NCBI GenBank assembly: GCA_029261855.1
Contig: JAJDAN010000083.1
Coordinates: 62,001 to 126,000 of the forward strand
Source: Deltaproteobacteria bacterium
GTDB taxonomy: Bacteria; Myxococcota_A; UBA9160; UBA4427
Reading direction: 5' to 3'
Length of the DNA: 64,000 bases
Made by a program: the position numbers and the translations under genes. Positions 34,100 through 42,159 of this stretch are shown piece after piece (positions within the stretch are counted from its first letter, which is position 1; each line of letters opens with the position of its first letter). The notes beneath the pieces were generated by a model. It ran no database searches, was not told where the DNA came from, and worked only from the letters and a program-made list of their open reading frames with translations.

Positions 34100-35032
34100 A
34101 TGTCCGAACGGGCCCCGTTGCTCGTCCACGTCGGTTACCACAAGACTGGTTCGACCTGGCTGCAGCAGTCCCTGTTCACGGACGCCGAGTCGCGCTTCAG
34201 GCTCCCCTTCGGACGCCTGGACGTCAACGAGCGGATCGTGGCGCCGAATCATCTCGTATTCGACGCGCAGCCCGCGCGAGACTTCTTCGAGCCTGAGCTC
34301 GAAGCCGCGCGTGCCGCGCAGCGCATTCCCGTGATCTCGAACGAGCGGCTCGTCGGCAATCCGCACTCGGGGGGCTGGGACAGCCGCATCCTTGCGGAGC
34401 GGTTGCGCGCCGTGTTCCCAGAGGCCCGGGTGCTGCTGATCCTGCGCGAGCAGCGCAGCGTGATCCGATCGATCTACTTCCAGTACGTGCGCGAAGGCGG
34501 GCCGATGTCGCTCGCGGGCTATCTGCATCCGCCACGTGCAGGCGCGTACCGGATTCCGCTCTTCGACTTCGACCACTACGCCTATCACCGACTCGTGACC
34601 CTCCATCAGGAGCTCTTCGGTCGCGACCGGGTGCTGGTCCTGCCGTACGAGCTGCTGTCCGCGCGCCCCCGCGACTTCGTCGAGCGCTTGTGCGCATTCG
34701 CGGGCGCCGACGTTCCCGAGCAGCTTTCGAACGCACCCCGAAACGTCTCCCTGTCCGCGTTCTCGGTCGCCCTCAAACGAAGGCTGAACCGCTTCTTCGT
34801 GCGAGACCGGCTGAACCCCGGCGCGCCGCTGGCGTTCGATCGAGCCAACTGGGCACTGGTGCGCGCGACAGCGATCCTCGACCGCCACCTCCCGGCCGCG
34901 ATCGCTCGGCGCTTCGAAGGCCGGATCCGCGACTCCATCGAGGACGAAGTCGGGGATCGCTACGCGTCGAGCAACCAGGAGAGCTCCGAGCGCATCGGAA
35001 TCGATCTGTCGGAGTACGGCTATTCGATCTAG
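34100..35032 (+). CDS. sulfotransferase family protein
   Basis: A 310-residue protein. The PAPS loop VHVGYHKTGSTWLQQSLF is near the N-terminus and the 3'-phosphate block is ARVLLILREQRSVIRSIYFQY. The form VGxHKTGSTxLQ is common in bacterial sulfotransferases found in polysaccharide clusters. It starts 8 bases after the methyltransferase gene and closes the flippase cluster. It likely adds sulfate to the exported glycan, though in bacteria this step is usually cytoplasmic, before export. Confidence 0.85.
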   Translation: MSERAPLLVHVGYHKTGSTWLQQSLFTDAESRFRLPFGRLDVNERIVAPNHLVFDAQPARDFFEPELEAARAAQRIPVISNERLVGNPHSGGWDSRILAERLRAVFPEARVLLILREQRSVIRSIYFQYVREGGPMSLAGYLHPPRAGAYRIPLFDFDHYAYHRLVTLHQELFGRDRVLVLPYELLSARPRDFVERLCAFAGADVPEQLSNAPRNVSLSAFSVALKRRLNRFFVRDRLNPGAPLAFDRANWALVRATAILDRHLPAAIARRFEGRIRDSIEDEVGDRYASSNQESSERIGIDLSEYGYSI

Positions 35033-35054
35033 TCGCACTGGCCAAGCGACGGGG

Positions 35055-35867
35055 TCAGCGCCCCTCGAACACGGGCGGGCGCTTCTCCCGGATGGCGTTC
35101 ATGGCCTCGCGGCCGTCTTCCGTGGCGAGGCCCCGGCGTGCGTTGGCGATCTCGGTGCGCAGGTGGCCTTCGAGGTCCGAAGGGGTGGTTGCCTGGCCCA
35201 GCATGCGCTTGGTCTGTCGCGCCGCGATGGGCGCGACGCTCGCGAGGCGCTCGCAGTACGCCGCGAAGTGGTCCGCGAAGCCTTCGTTGTCCACCACCTC
35301 GCCGACGATGCCGAGCGAGAGCGCCTGGTCGGCGGGGATCATTTCCTGTTCGAGCAGGAAGCGGAGGGCGCGCTCGTAGCCGATGGCCTGGGGGAGCGTC
35401 CACGTCAGCCCGCCGTCGGGAGAGGTCCCGGCACGGGCGTAGCCGGCCAGGAAGCGTGCGCTGCGGCTGGCGATTCGGATGTCCGCTGACATCGCGAGGG
35501 AGAAGCCGGCGCCGACCGCCACCCCGTTGACGCCGGCGACGACCGGCTTGTCGCAGTGCAAGCGCATGGAAACCGGGAAGCGGCTCACCCAGCCGAGGTC
35601 GTCGACGATCTGCTCCTGGGGGCTCAGGGGGAGCGCCGGTGCGCTCGTCGAGACGGGCCGCGGTCCCAGATCGAGGCCCGAGCAGAACGCATCCCCGTTG
35701 CCGGTGATGCCGACGACGCGAACCTCGTCGTCCCGTGCCGCCGCTTCGACGGCTTCGACGATGGCCCATCCCAGCTCGTCGTTCAGGGCGTTCTTGCGGT
35801 CGGGCCGGTTCAGCCGGATGACCCGGACGCTTGCCCGATGTTCGATCTCGATGACCGAGGGGCTCAT
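35055..35867 (-). CDS. enoyl-CoA hydratase/isomerase family protein
   Basis: A 270-residue crotonase. Visible family features are LNRPDRKNALNDELGWAIVE, the oxyanion-hole block ITGNGDAFCSGLDLG and GVNGVAVGAGFSLAMSADIRI, and the second block GTSPDGGLTWTLPQAIG. The catalytic glutamates of classic hydratases are not both obvious, so isomerase or another crotonase chemistry is possible. On the minus strand GAGGAG is 7-8 bases before the ATG and could pair with an upstream TGCTCCTC. The neighbouring genes encode a dehydrogenase and a thiolase of the same pathway. Confidence 0.9.
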   Translation of the reverse strand: MSPSVIEIEHRASVRVIRLNRPDRKNALNDELGWAIVEAVEAAARDDEVRVVGITGNGDAFCSGLDLGPRPVSTSAPALPLSPQEQIVDDLGWVSRFPVSMRLHCDKPVVAGVNGVAVGAGFSLAMSADIRIASRSARFLAGYARAGTSPDGGLTWTLPQAIGYERALRFLLEQEMIPADQALSLGIVGEVVDNEGFADHFAAYCERLASVAPIAARQTKRMLGQATTPSDLEGHLRTEIANARRGLATEDGREAMNAIREKRPPVFEGR

Positions 35868-36222
35868 GTTGGTGCTCCTCTACTCGCGCGCGGAGGAGCA
35901 TTCTAGCCCTGGCAGCGCGGCTCTGGCCGACTTGACCGGCAGTCAGGCGCAGCGCGTCCGCAACCCGCCGGCAGCCCGTCGGGTTTCGGCATTCGAGATG
36001 ACTTCCCCTGTGTTTCCGGTGGCTTGTGTTGACGCACTGCCTCGCATACGAGAAAGTACGAGGGCCGGTCCAGTGCACCTGCGCGGGCCAGGCAGGCCGT
36101 CACGATCCTGTGCGAAAGTCCACTCACCAAATACCCATCGAGAGTCAGCGAGCCTGCGCCGCCCGTCCGACGGCAAGCGATTCGTGTCCCCGCCACCCCC
36201 AGCCACCGGAGCCCGTCCCCAC
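35868..36222. other. 355-base divergent intergenic region
   Basis: This gap separates the crotonase gene (minus) from the hydroxyacyl-CoA dehydrogenase gene (plus). It contains an inverted repeat at the crotonase side (35873-35900). A plus-strand -35-like TTGACG lies at 36029-36034 with no convincing -10 at the normal distance. No conserved reading frame or long repeat was seen in the remainder. Confidence 0.5.
35873..35900 (-). promoter_or_regulatory. inverted repeat that can sequester the crotonase ribosome site
   Basis: Perfect 8-base arms TGCTCCTC and GAGGAGCA separated by 12 bases. On the minus strand the downstream arm is the Shine-Dalgarno sequence of the crotonase gene (GAGGAG, 7-8 bases from ATG). 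Pairing would hide it. It could alternatively be a repressor operator. Confidence 0.45.
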
Positions 36223-37569
36223 ATGTCTTCGAATTCGTCCCCCACCGGCGCCTCCGCGCGCAAGATCCTCTCGAGCCGGAACATCGAGCGCGTCGTCGTG
36301 CTCGGTGCCAACGGCACGATGGGTTATGGCAGCGCCGCGCTGTTCACCCAGGCGGTTCCGCACGTCACCTTCCTCGCGCGCACCAAGGCCAAGGCCGATG
36401 AGGGCCTCGCCGCCGCCATCTCGCAGGTGCGCTCGCCGACCGTCGCTTCCCGCGCCGAAACAGGCGACTACGACAAGGACCTCGAGGCGGCCGTCGCCAA
36501 GGCCGACCTGGTCTTCGAGGCCCTGACCGAGGATTTCGACATCAAGAAGGCGATGTTCGATCGCGTGGAGAAAGCGCGCCGGGACGACTCCATCGTCGCC
36601 ACGGTGACCTCCGGCCTCTCGATCAACTCCCTCTGCGAAGGCCGCGGTGACTCCTTCCGCAAGAACTTTCTCGGCCTGCACTTCTTCAACCCGCCGAACG
36701 TGATCACCGGAACCGAGCTCATCGCCGGAAACGACACGGACCCGGCGGTGGTCGACTTCGTCGACGTCTTCTCCCGCGTCCGCCTGGGCCGTGAGATGAT
36801 CCGCACGGCCGACACGCCGGCCTTCGCGGGCAACCGCGTCGGCTTCAAGGTGCTCAACGAGGCCGCCCAGCTCGCCGAGACGCTCGGGCCCGTGCTCGTC
36901 GACAAGCTCGTCGGGCCCTATACCGGACGCGCGCTCACGCCCCTGGCCACCATCGATCTCGTCGGCTGGGACATCCATCGCGCCATCGTCGACAACGTCT
37001 TCGAACTCACCAACGACGAAGCCCACGCGACCCTCGAGCTGCCCGCCTACATGGCGAAGCTGATGGACAAGGGTGTGCTCGGCGACAAGACCGGCGCCGG
37101 CTTCTTCAAGCGCGACGGCAAGACCCGCCTCGCCCTGGACGTCGCCTCCGGCGGCTACAAGCCGGTCAGCGAGATCGCTCTGCCGGACCTCGGCTACATC
37201 GACGACGTGGCGAAGCTCTACCACCAGGGCCGCTACGAGGAGGGGATCCAGATCTTCCTCGGGGCCGATGGGGACGAGGCCGCGCTCGCCCGCAAGGTGA
37301 TCGCCGGCTACATCAGCTACGCGTTCCACCGGGCCGGTGAGGTGACGGAGACCATCACCGGGATCGACCTGATCATGGGCGCGGGCTTCAACTGGGCGCC
37401 GCCCAGCGTGCTCGTCGACACCATGGGTCCCGCCTCGGCGGTGGCCATGATCGAGGAGGCCGGGCTGCCCGTTCCGGAGATCCTGTCGAAGGCCGCCGCC
37501 AGCGGCGAGCCCCGGCGCTTCTTCGATCATCCCGCGATCAACATCGGCAAGTACTTCGTCGCGGGCTGA
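36223..37569 (+). CDS. 3-hydroxyacyl-CoA dehydrogenase family protein
   Basis: A 448-residue protein. The NAD fold starts with VVVLGANGTMGYGSAALF. LVFEALTEDFDIKKAMFDRV and the catalytic His segment FLGLHFFNPPN (H153) follow. A pair of C-terminal helical domains (FAGNRVGFKVLNEAAQLAE and WDIHRAIVDNVFE) is present. The length corresponds to the dehydrogenase half of FadB-type enzymes without the hydratase part; the separate crotonase gene nearby may supply it. It oxidises 3-hydroxyacyl-CoA to 3-ketoacyl-CoA with NAD. Confidence 0.9.
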   Translation: MSSNSSPTGASARKILSSRNIERVVVLGANGTMGYGSAALFTQAVPHVTFLARTKAKADEGLAAAISQVRSPTVASRAETGDYDKDLEAAVAKADLVFEALTEDFDIKKAMFDRVEKARRDDSIVATVTSGLSINSLCEGRGDSFRKNFLGLHFFNPPNVITGTELIAGNDTDPAVVDFVDVFSRVRLGREMIRTADTPAFAGNRVGFKVLNEAAQLAETLGPVLVDKLVGPYTGRALTPLATIDLVGWDIHRAIVDNVFELTNDEAHATLELPAYMAKLMDKGVLGDKTGAGFFKRDGKTRLALDVASGGYKPVSEIALPDLGYIDDVAKLYHQGRYEEGIQIFLGADGDEAALARKVIAGYISYAFHRAGEVTETITGIDLIMGAGFNWAPPSVLVDTMGPASAVAMIEEAGLPVPEILSKAAASGEPRRFFDHPAINIGKYFVAG

Positions 37570-37657
37570 GCCTTCGGCTCCCCCCGCGGCATCGAAAGAA
37601 CCTCACGCTCTACGCCACCGGGTCAGCGAAAGGGCCCCCAGGAAAGGAACCCGAAAG

Positions 37658-38884
37658 ATGTCCGAAGTCTACGTTCTCGGCGGATACCAGACGGATTTTG
37701 CGCGCAACTGGACCAAGGAGAAGAAGCACTTCTCGGCGCTGATGCGCGAGTCGGTGCTCGGCGCGCTCGCCCACTGCAAGATCGATCCCGAAGAGGTCGA
37801 GAGCGCGCACGTCGGGAACTTCGCGGCAGAGCTCTACTGCATGCAGGGCCACCTCGGCGCGTTCTTCACCGAGGTCCATCCCGCCTTCAGCGGGCTGCCG
37901 ACGGGCCGGCACGAAGCCGCATGCGCCTCGGGCAGCATCGCGATCCTGGCGGCGTCGGCGGAGATCGAAGCCGGACGCTACGACCTGCAAGCGGTCGTGG
38001 GCATCGAGCAGATGAAGACGGTGTCGGCGGGTGAGGGCGGTGCCTATCTCGGTACCGCGGCATGGTACGAGGAAGAAGCCGAGGGCGTCGAGTTCCCGTT
38101 CCCCAAGCTGTTCGGTCGCCTCGGTGACGAGTACGACAAGCGCTACGGACTCAAGGACGAGTACCTCGCCGAGATCTCGAAGATCAACTACGCGAACGCC
38201 AAGCTCAACCCGAACGCCCAGACCCGCACCTGGTACATGAACAAGGAGCACGCGCTCTGCCGCACGGACGACAATGCGGCGGTGGGCGGACGCATCCGCA
38301 TCGCGGACTGCTCCCAGGTGACCGATGGCGCGGTCTGTACCTTCCTCGCGTCCAAGGCCTTCGCGACGAAGTACGCCGAGCGTCAGGGCATCCAGCTCGC
38401 CGACATCCCGAAGATCAAGGGCTGGGGGCACAACACCTCCCGCCTGCGCTTCGCCGACAAGGTGATGGAGAGCCGCGAGGACCGCTACGTCCTGCCCCAC
38501 GTCCGCAGCACGATCACCAGCGCCATGAAGCGAGCGGGCATCGCCGACGTGAACGGCATCGACGGCATCGAGACCCACGACTGCTTCACCACGTCCGAGT
38601 ACATGGCCATCGACCACTTCGGCATCACGGAGCCGGGAGAGAGTTGGAAGGCAGTGGACGCGGGCTGGCTGGAGATCGACGGCAAGTACCCGATCAACCC
38701 GAGCGGGGGTCTGATCGGCGCCGGCCACCCGGTGGGCGCGACGGGCGTACGCCAGCTTCTCGACGGCTATCTGCAGGTGACGGGACAGGCCGGCGACTAT
38801 CAGATCGACGGTGCCAAGACGATCCAGACCCTCAACATCGGCGGCAGCGGCACGACCAGCTGCAGCTTCGTCGTTGGGGTCTGA
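37658..38884 (+). CDS. thiolase family protein (acetyl-CoA acetyltransferase)
   Basis: A 408-residue SCP-x/thiolase-type enzyme. The acyl-enzyme cysteine is C89 in RHEAACASGS, the His site is GGLIGAGHPVGATG, and the C-terminal NIGGSGTTSCSFV replaces the CxG of degradative thiolases. In this subtype the closing motif is often degenerate, so the reaction may be condensing or cleaving with unusual acyl chains. Good Shine-Dalgarno (AGGAA) in front of the ATG. It completes the set crotonase, dehydrogenase, thiolase. Confidence 0.9.
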   Translation: MSEVYVLGGYQTDFARNWTKEKKHFSALMRESVLGALAHCKIDPEEVESAHVGNFAAELYCMQGHLGAFFTEVHPAFSGLPTGRHEAACASGSIAILAASAEIEAGRYDLQAVVGIEQMKTVSAGEGGAYLGTAAWYEEEAEGVEFPFPKLFGRLGDEYDKRYGLKDEYLAEISKINYANAKLNPNAQTRTWYMNKEHALCRTDDNAAVGGRIRIADCSQVTDGAVCTFLASKAFATKYAERQGIQLADIPKIKGWGHNTSRLRFADKVMESREDRYVLPHVRSTITSAMKRAGIADVNGIDGIETHDCFTTSEYMAIDHFGITEPGESWKAVDAGWLEIDGKYPINPSGGLIGAGHPVGATGVRQLLDGYLQVTGQAGDYQIDGAKTIQTLNIGGSGTTSCSFVVGV

Positions 38885-38911
38885 GGGGTCTGAGGGGTCT
38901 GAAAGGTCTGT
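38876..38911 (+). repeat. 9-base tandem repeat across the thiolase stop codon
   Basis: GGGGTCTGA occurs three times in a row (38876-38884, 38885-38893, 38894-38902) and once more in altered form (AAGGTCTGT, to 38911). Each unit carries an in-frame TGA, so the thiolase stop is effectively tripled. Slippage origin is likely. Confidence 0.75.
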
Positions 38912-38912
38912 G

Positions 38913-38926
38913 GGGCCCTAGGGCCC
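38913..38926. repeat. 14-base palindrome GGGCCCTAGGGCCC
   Basis: A perfect palindrome between the thiolase gene and the next sulfotransferase gene. It could form a cruciform, bind a dimeric protein or act as a weak terminator stem; there is no T-tract. Confidence 0.5.
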
Positions 38927-38944
38927 GCAAGCGATCGACGTCTC

Positions 38945-39841
38945 ATGATCGATGAACAGGGCCGGCTGTTGCCGGACTTCCTGATCGTCGGCGCGATGCG
39001 CGGCGGGACGAACGGGCTGGGTCACGCCCTGGCGGCGCACCCCGAGGTGTCGATCGCGAAGGGCGAGATCCACTTCTTCGATCGCGACGAGCAGTGGCGA
39101 CGGGGAGCGGACCACTACGCGACCCGCTTCCGGCTCGCCGGCAACCAGAAGGTGTGTGGCGAGCGAACACCTGCCTATTCGGATCCGACCCGCCCCGGCA
39201 TCACCCCGCCCATCCCGGAGCGGATTGCGGCGCTGCTTCCCGACGCGAAGCTGATCTGGTCCCTGCGCGATCCGGTGGAGCGCGCCTGGTCCCATCACTG
39301 GCACGAGGTCGACCGCGGGCGCAGCGGAGATTCCTTCGAGGACGCGCTCGTCCGGCAGGAAAGGAGCGGCGAGCGGCGCCATCCGCTGTACCTCGAGCGC
39401 GGGTTGTACGCCCGGCAGGTCCGCGCCTTCCTCGAGCACTTTCAGCCCGCGCAGATGCACTTCATCCTGGCGGAGTCGCTCTTCGCGGACCGCCAGGAGA
39501 CCCTGCGCGGCGTCTACCGCTTCCTCGGCGTCGCCCCGGAACTCCCGAACGCTGCGGCCTGCATGGACGCTGCGGACGGAGCAGACGTCGTTCGCAACAG
39601 CAGCAAGCGCGTGTCGCGTCTGGGCTTTCTGGACCGCCTCGTGGGTCGGAGCGGCCGCACTCGCTTCTCTCGGCGCGTCCAGCGCGCCAACAAGTGGTTC
39701 GCGTCGGTGGATCGCCCGGCCATGCTGCCCGAAACCCGGGAGCGACTGCTCGACTTCTATCGACCCTTCGACGAGGATCTCGCCAAGCTCACTGGCCTCG
39801 ACCTCGGCGTTTGGGGCACCCATTCGGAGCGAAACCGATGA
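38945..39841 (+). CDS. sulfotransferase family protein (heparan-sulfotransferase-like)
   Basis: A 298-residue protein. The P-loop is FLIVGAMRGGTNGLGHAL near residue 13, with the partner block AKLIWSLRDPVERAWSHHWHE; KEIHFFD-type context (KGEIHFFDRDEQW) and GERTPAYS fit the NDST/heparan family of bacterial sulfotransferases. In this P-loop the usual K-x-G-T-T/S is R-G-G-T-N. It overlaps the metallo-beta-lactamase-fold gene by 4 bases, so the two are co-translated. Confidence 0.85.
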   Translation: MIDEQGRLLPDFLIVGAMRGGTNGLGHALAAHPEVSIAKGEIHFFDRDEQWRRGADHYATRFRLAGNQKVCGERTPAYSDPTRPGITPPIPERIAALLPDAKLIWSLRDPVERAWSHHWHEVDRGRSGDSFEDALVRQERSGERRHPLYLERGLYARQVRAFLEHFQPAQMHFILAESLFADRQETLRGVYRFLGVAPELPNAAACMDAADGADVVRNSSKRVSRLGFLDRLVGRSGRTRFSRRVQRANKWFASVDRPAMLPETRERLLDFYRPFDEDLAKLTGLDLGVWGTHSERNR

Positions 39842-40923
39842 AGCGTCTCCTCCCGCATGTGCCCGTACCCGTCGTCCTCGCGGCCCTCGTCGCATTCGGA
39901 CCGCTGCTCGCTTGCGACGATGTCCAGGACCGGATCATCTCCCGGGCCGTGGAGAGCCGCACCCGGGACTTCGACCGGTCCGAGTGGCTCGAAGACGGTG
40001 CGATGCACGTCGTGCTGTGCGGCACGGGCTCGCCGCTCGCGGACCCGAACCGGGCGGGGCCCTGCACTGCGGTGGTCGCCGGTGGCGCGCTCTTCATCGT
40101 GGACACGGGCCCCGGGTCGACCGAACGGCTGCTGACCGACCGCATGCCCCTGGGCGCACTGCGCGGCGTCTTCCTGACCCACTTCCATTCGGACCACATC
40201 GGCGAGCTCGGCGAGCTCGGGATGCAGAGCTGGGCCGTCGGGGGACGCAGCGAGCCCCTGGACGTGTTCGGTCCGGTCGGTGTGTCCCGCGTCGTCGACG
40301 GCTTCGTGGCCGCCTACGCACTCGACACCGAGTATCGCGTTGCCCACCACGGCGCTGACGTGATGAACCCGCGCGGCGCCGAGATGATCGCCGTGTCCTT
40401 CGCGCCGGACGCGGACGGCAGTCCGACGCAGGTGCTCGAGCACAACGGTGTGACCGTCACCGCGGTTCTCGTCGATCATGCGCCCATCGCGCCCGCGGTC
40501 GCCTATCGCTTCGACTGGGGTGGCCGCTCGCTGGTGATCAGCGGCGACACGATCCCCACTGCGAATCTGGTACGCCTCGCTCAGGGCGCCGATCTGCTCG
40601 TGCACGAGGTGCTCGCCGAGTCCGTGGTGAAGATCATCAGTGCAACGGCAGGGGCGAACGACCGGCCGCGGATCGAGAAGCTCACGGCCGACGTGCTCGA
40701 CTATCACACCAGCCCGGGCGACGCGGTGGAGCTGGCCAAGCAGGCCGAGGTCGACACCGTCGTCTTCTCGCACATGGTGCCGCCCGTCCCGGGGCCCCTC
40801 GTCGGGACGATCTTCCTGCGCGGGGTCGAGGACGGCGGTCAGGTCGAGGTCGTGCTGGGAGAAGACGGCATGCACTTCCGCCTCCCCCGCAACAGCGACG
40901 CGATCGAGCTCGAGTCGCTCTGA
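39838..40923 (+). CDS. metallo-beta-lactamase-fold lipoprotein (RNase Z/arylsulfatase-like)
   Basis: A 361-residue protein with a lipoprotein signal (GPLLAC26). The MBL metal site THFHSDH (H115, H117, D119, H120) is intact and a second set follows in SGDTIPTANLV, VHEVL and VFSHMVPP. The overall plan (GTGSPLADPNRAGPC near the start) is that of the RNase Z-like/AtsA-type branch, which in secreted form hydrolyses phospho- or sulfo-esters. Its linkage to a sulfotransferase suggests sulfate-ester turnover, by inference only. Confidence 0.82.
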   Translation: MKRLLPHVPVPVVLAALVAFGPLLACDDVQDRIISRAVESRTRDFDRSEWLEDGAMHVVLCGTGSPLADPNRAGPCTAVVAGGALFIVDTGPGSTERLLTDRMPLGALRGVFLTHFHSDHIGELGELGMQSWAVGGRSEPLDVFGPVGVSRVVDGFVAAYALDTEYRVAHHGADVMNPRGAEMIAVSFAPDADGSPTQVLEHNGVTVTAVLVDHAPIAPAVAYRFDWGGRSLVISGDTIPTANLVRLAQGADLLVHEVLAESVVKIISATAGANDRPRIEKLTADVLDYHTSPGDAVELAKQAEVDTVVFSHMVPPVPGPLVGTIFLRGVEDGGQVEVVLGEDGMHFRLPRNSDAIELESL

Positions 40924-40939
40924 GCGGCGCGTTTTCGGG

Positions 40940-42064
40940 TCAGGGCGCGACCGCGCCGGGGTCGTGGAAACCGTGCGGGTGATAGGTACCGATGCAGATG
41001 TTCTCGAGCAGGCCGTAGCCCGTCTCCCCGGTACTCAGCTCGTAGCGGGACAGCGTCTCGAAGAGCGGCGCCCACTTGGCGCGCTCGGCGCGGGTCGATA
41101 GATCGTAGGTGAGGCCCTGCACCACGTTCTCGCCCTGGTAGCCGCCCAGCGTCCAGTCGGGCTGGGGGATGTAGCCCGAGCCCGCCGCCAGGTACAGGGT
41201 GCGAAGGGGAGTCGCCTCGATGGTGATCGTCTTGCCGTCGGGATCGTCGACTTCCACCGTCACGCCCTCGATCTCGCGGCCGCCCGACTGATAGCGGTAC
41301 TCGAAGCGGGGTGAGCCCAGGGGCTCGGGGTCGGCGCCGGAATCGATCAGCGGCACCCGCACCGACTCCTCCACCAGGCGATTGCCGTGCTGGTCCGCTT
41401 CGACGAAGAGCTTGATGAGTCCGTTCGGCGTCTGGATCGGCATCCACACGTGAAAGAAGCCGAAGCCCTGGGCGGCGTGTTTCACCCGGATACCCGGCGC
41501 TTCGGGTTCGCCCACCGGCCGCACGCCCCAGGAATGGTCGCGCACGCCCTGCCAGCGGTCGGGGGTCACCTCGTAGTGCTGCCCGGCGACATCGAGGGTT
41601 CCGGTCCAGCTGCCCACCTGGGAATAGCGGGAAGTGTCCATCTGGACGCGGCCGTGGGGCTGCCGCTGGAAGGTCTTCGGCTCTTCGAGGGCGACGACCG
41701 TGCCGTCGAAGACCAGATCGAAGGACAGGTTCCATTCGTTGGGCTCGCACCAGACCCGCAGTTTTCGCAGTCCCTCGAGTACCTCGACCCCCAGCGGGCC
41801 CACGCGGGTGCTCAGGCGGTCGCCGCCGAGCTCGCGCGAGGCGCGCACGACGTACTGCTTGTCGCCGTGGGACACCGCCACGAAGGCATCCGCCGTACCG
41901 AGGTTGGGGTACTGCCCCATGCCCAGGATCAGGAACAGCTCGTCGCTGCACGAGTGCATGTTGAAGTAGTAGCGGTCGTAGAAGTTGCGATCGCTCGTGT
42001 AGACGTGGTCGAAGGTCTCGCTCGTCTGGTGCGCGAGGTACTCGTCCATGGCGCTGAGGGGCAT
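40940..42064 (-). CDS. CrtC/AttH-like (DUF7064/7065-type) protein
   Basis: A 374-residue cytoplasmic protein made largely of beta strands. The phrase GVRDHSWGVRPVGEP in the middle is similar to the D-H-S-W-G motif of hydratase-like lipocalin-fold proteins (CrtC carotenoid hydratase, AttH) and of DUF7064/DUF7065 sequences. It is preceded by FYDRYYFNMHSC, which also recurs in that group. No catalytic assignment is made. It probably handles a hydrophobic molecule. The carotenoid oxygenase is 10 kb away and need not be related. Confidence 0.6.
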   Translation of the reverse strand: MPLSAMDEYLAHQTSETFDHVYTSDRNFYDRYYFNMHSCSDELFLILGMGQYPNLGTADAFVAVSHGDKQYVVRASRELGGDRLSTRVGPLGVEVLEGLRKLRVWCEPNEWNLSFDLVFDGTVVALEEPKTFQRQPHGRVQMDTSRYSQVGSWTGTLDVAGQHYEVTPDRWQGVRDHSWGVRPVGEPEAPGIRVKHAAQGFGFFHVWMPIQTPNGLIKLFVEADQHGNRLVEESVRVPLIDSGADPEPLGSPRFEYRYQSGGREIEGVTVEVDDPDGKTITIEATPLRTLYLAAGSGYIPQPDWTLGGYQGENVVQGLTYDLSTRAERAKWAPLFETLSRYELSTGETGYGLLENICIGTYHPHGFHDPGAVAP

Positions 42065-42159
42065 GGGGTTCTCCTGGCTGCGTCGGGGTGTCGCGACCGG
42101 GATGCTAGCGACCGAGACGGCGCTTTCGGGGACGCAGCCGATTCGGGCATGAAGGCGGT

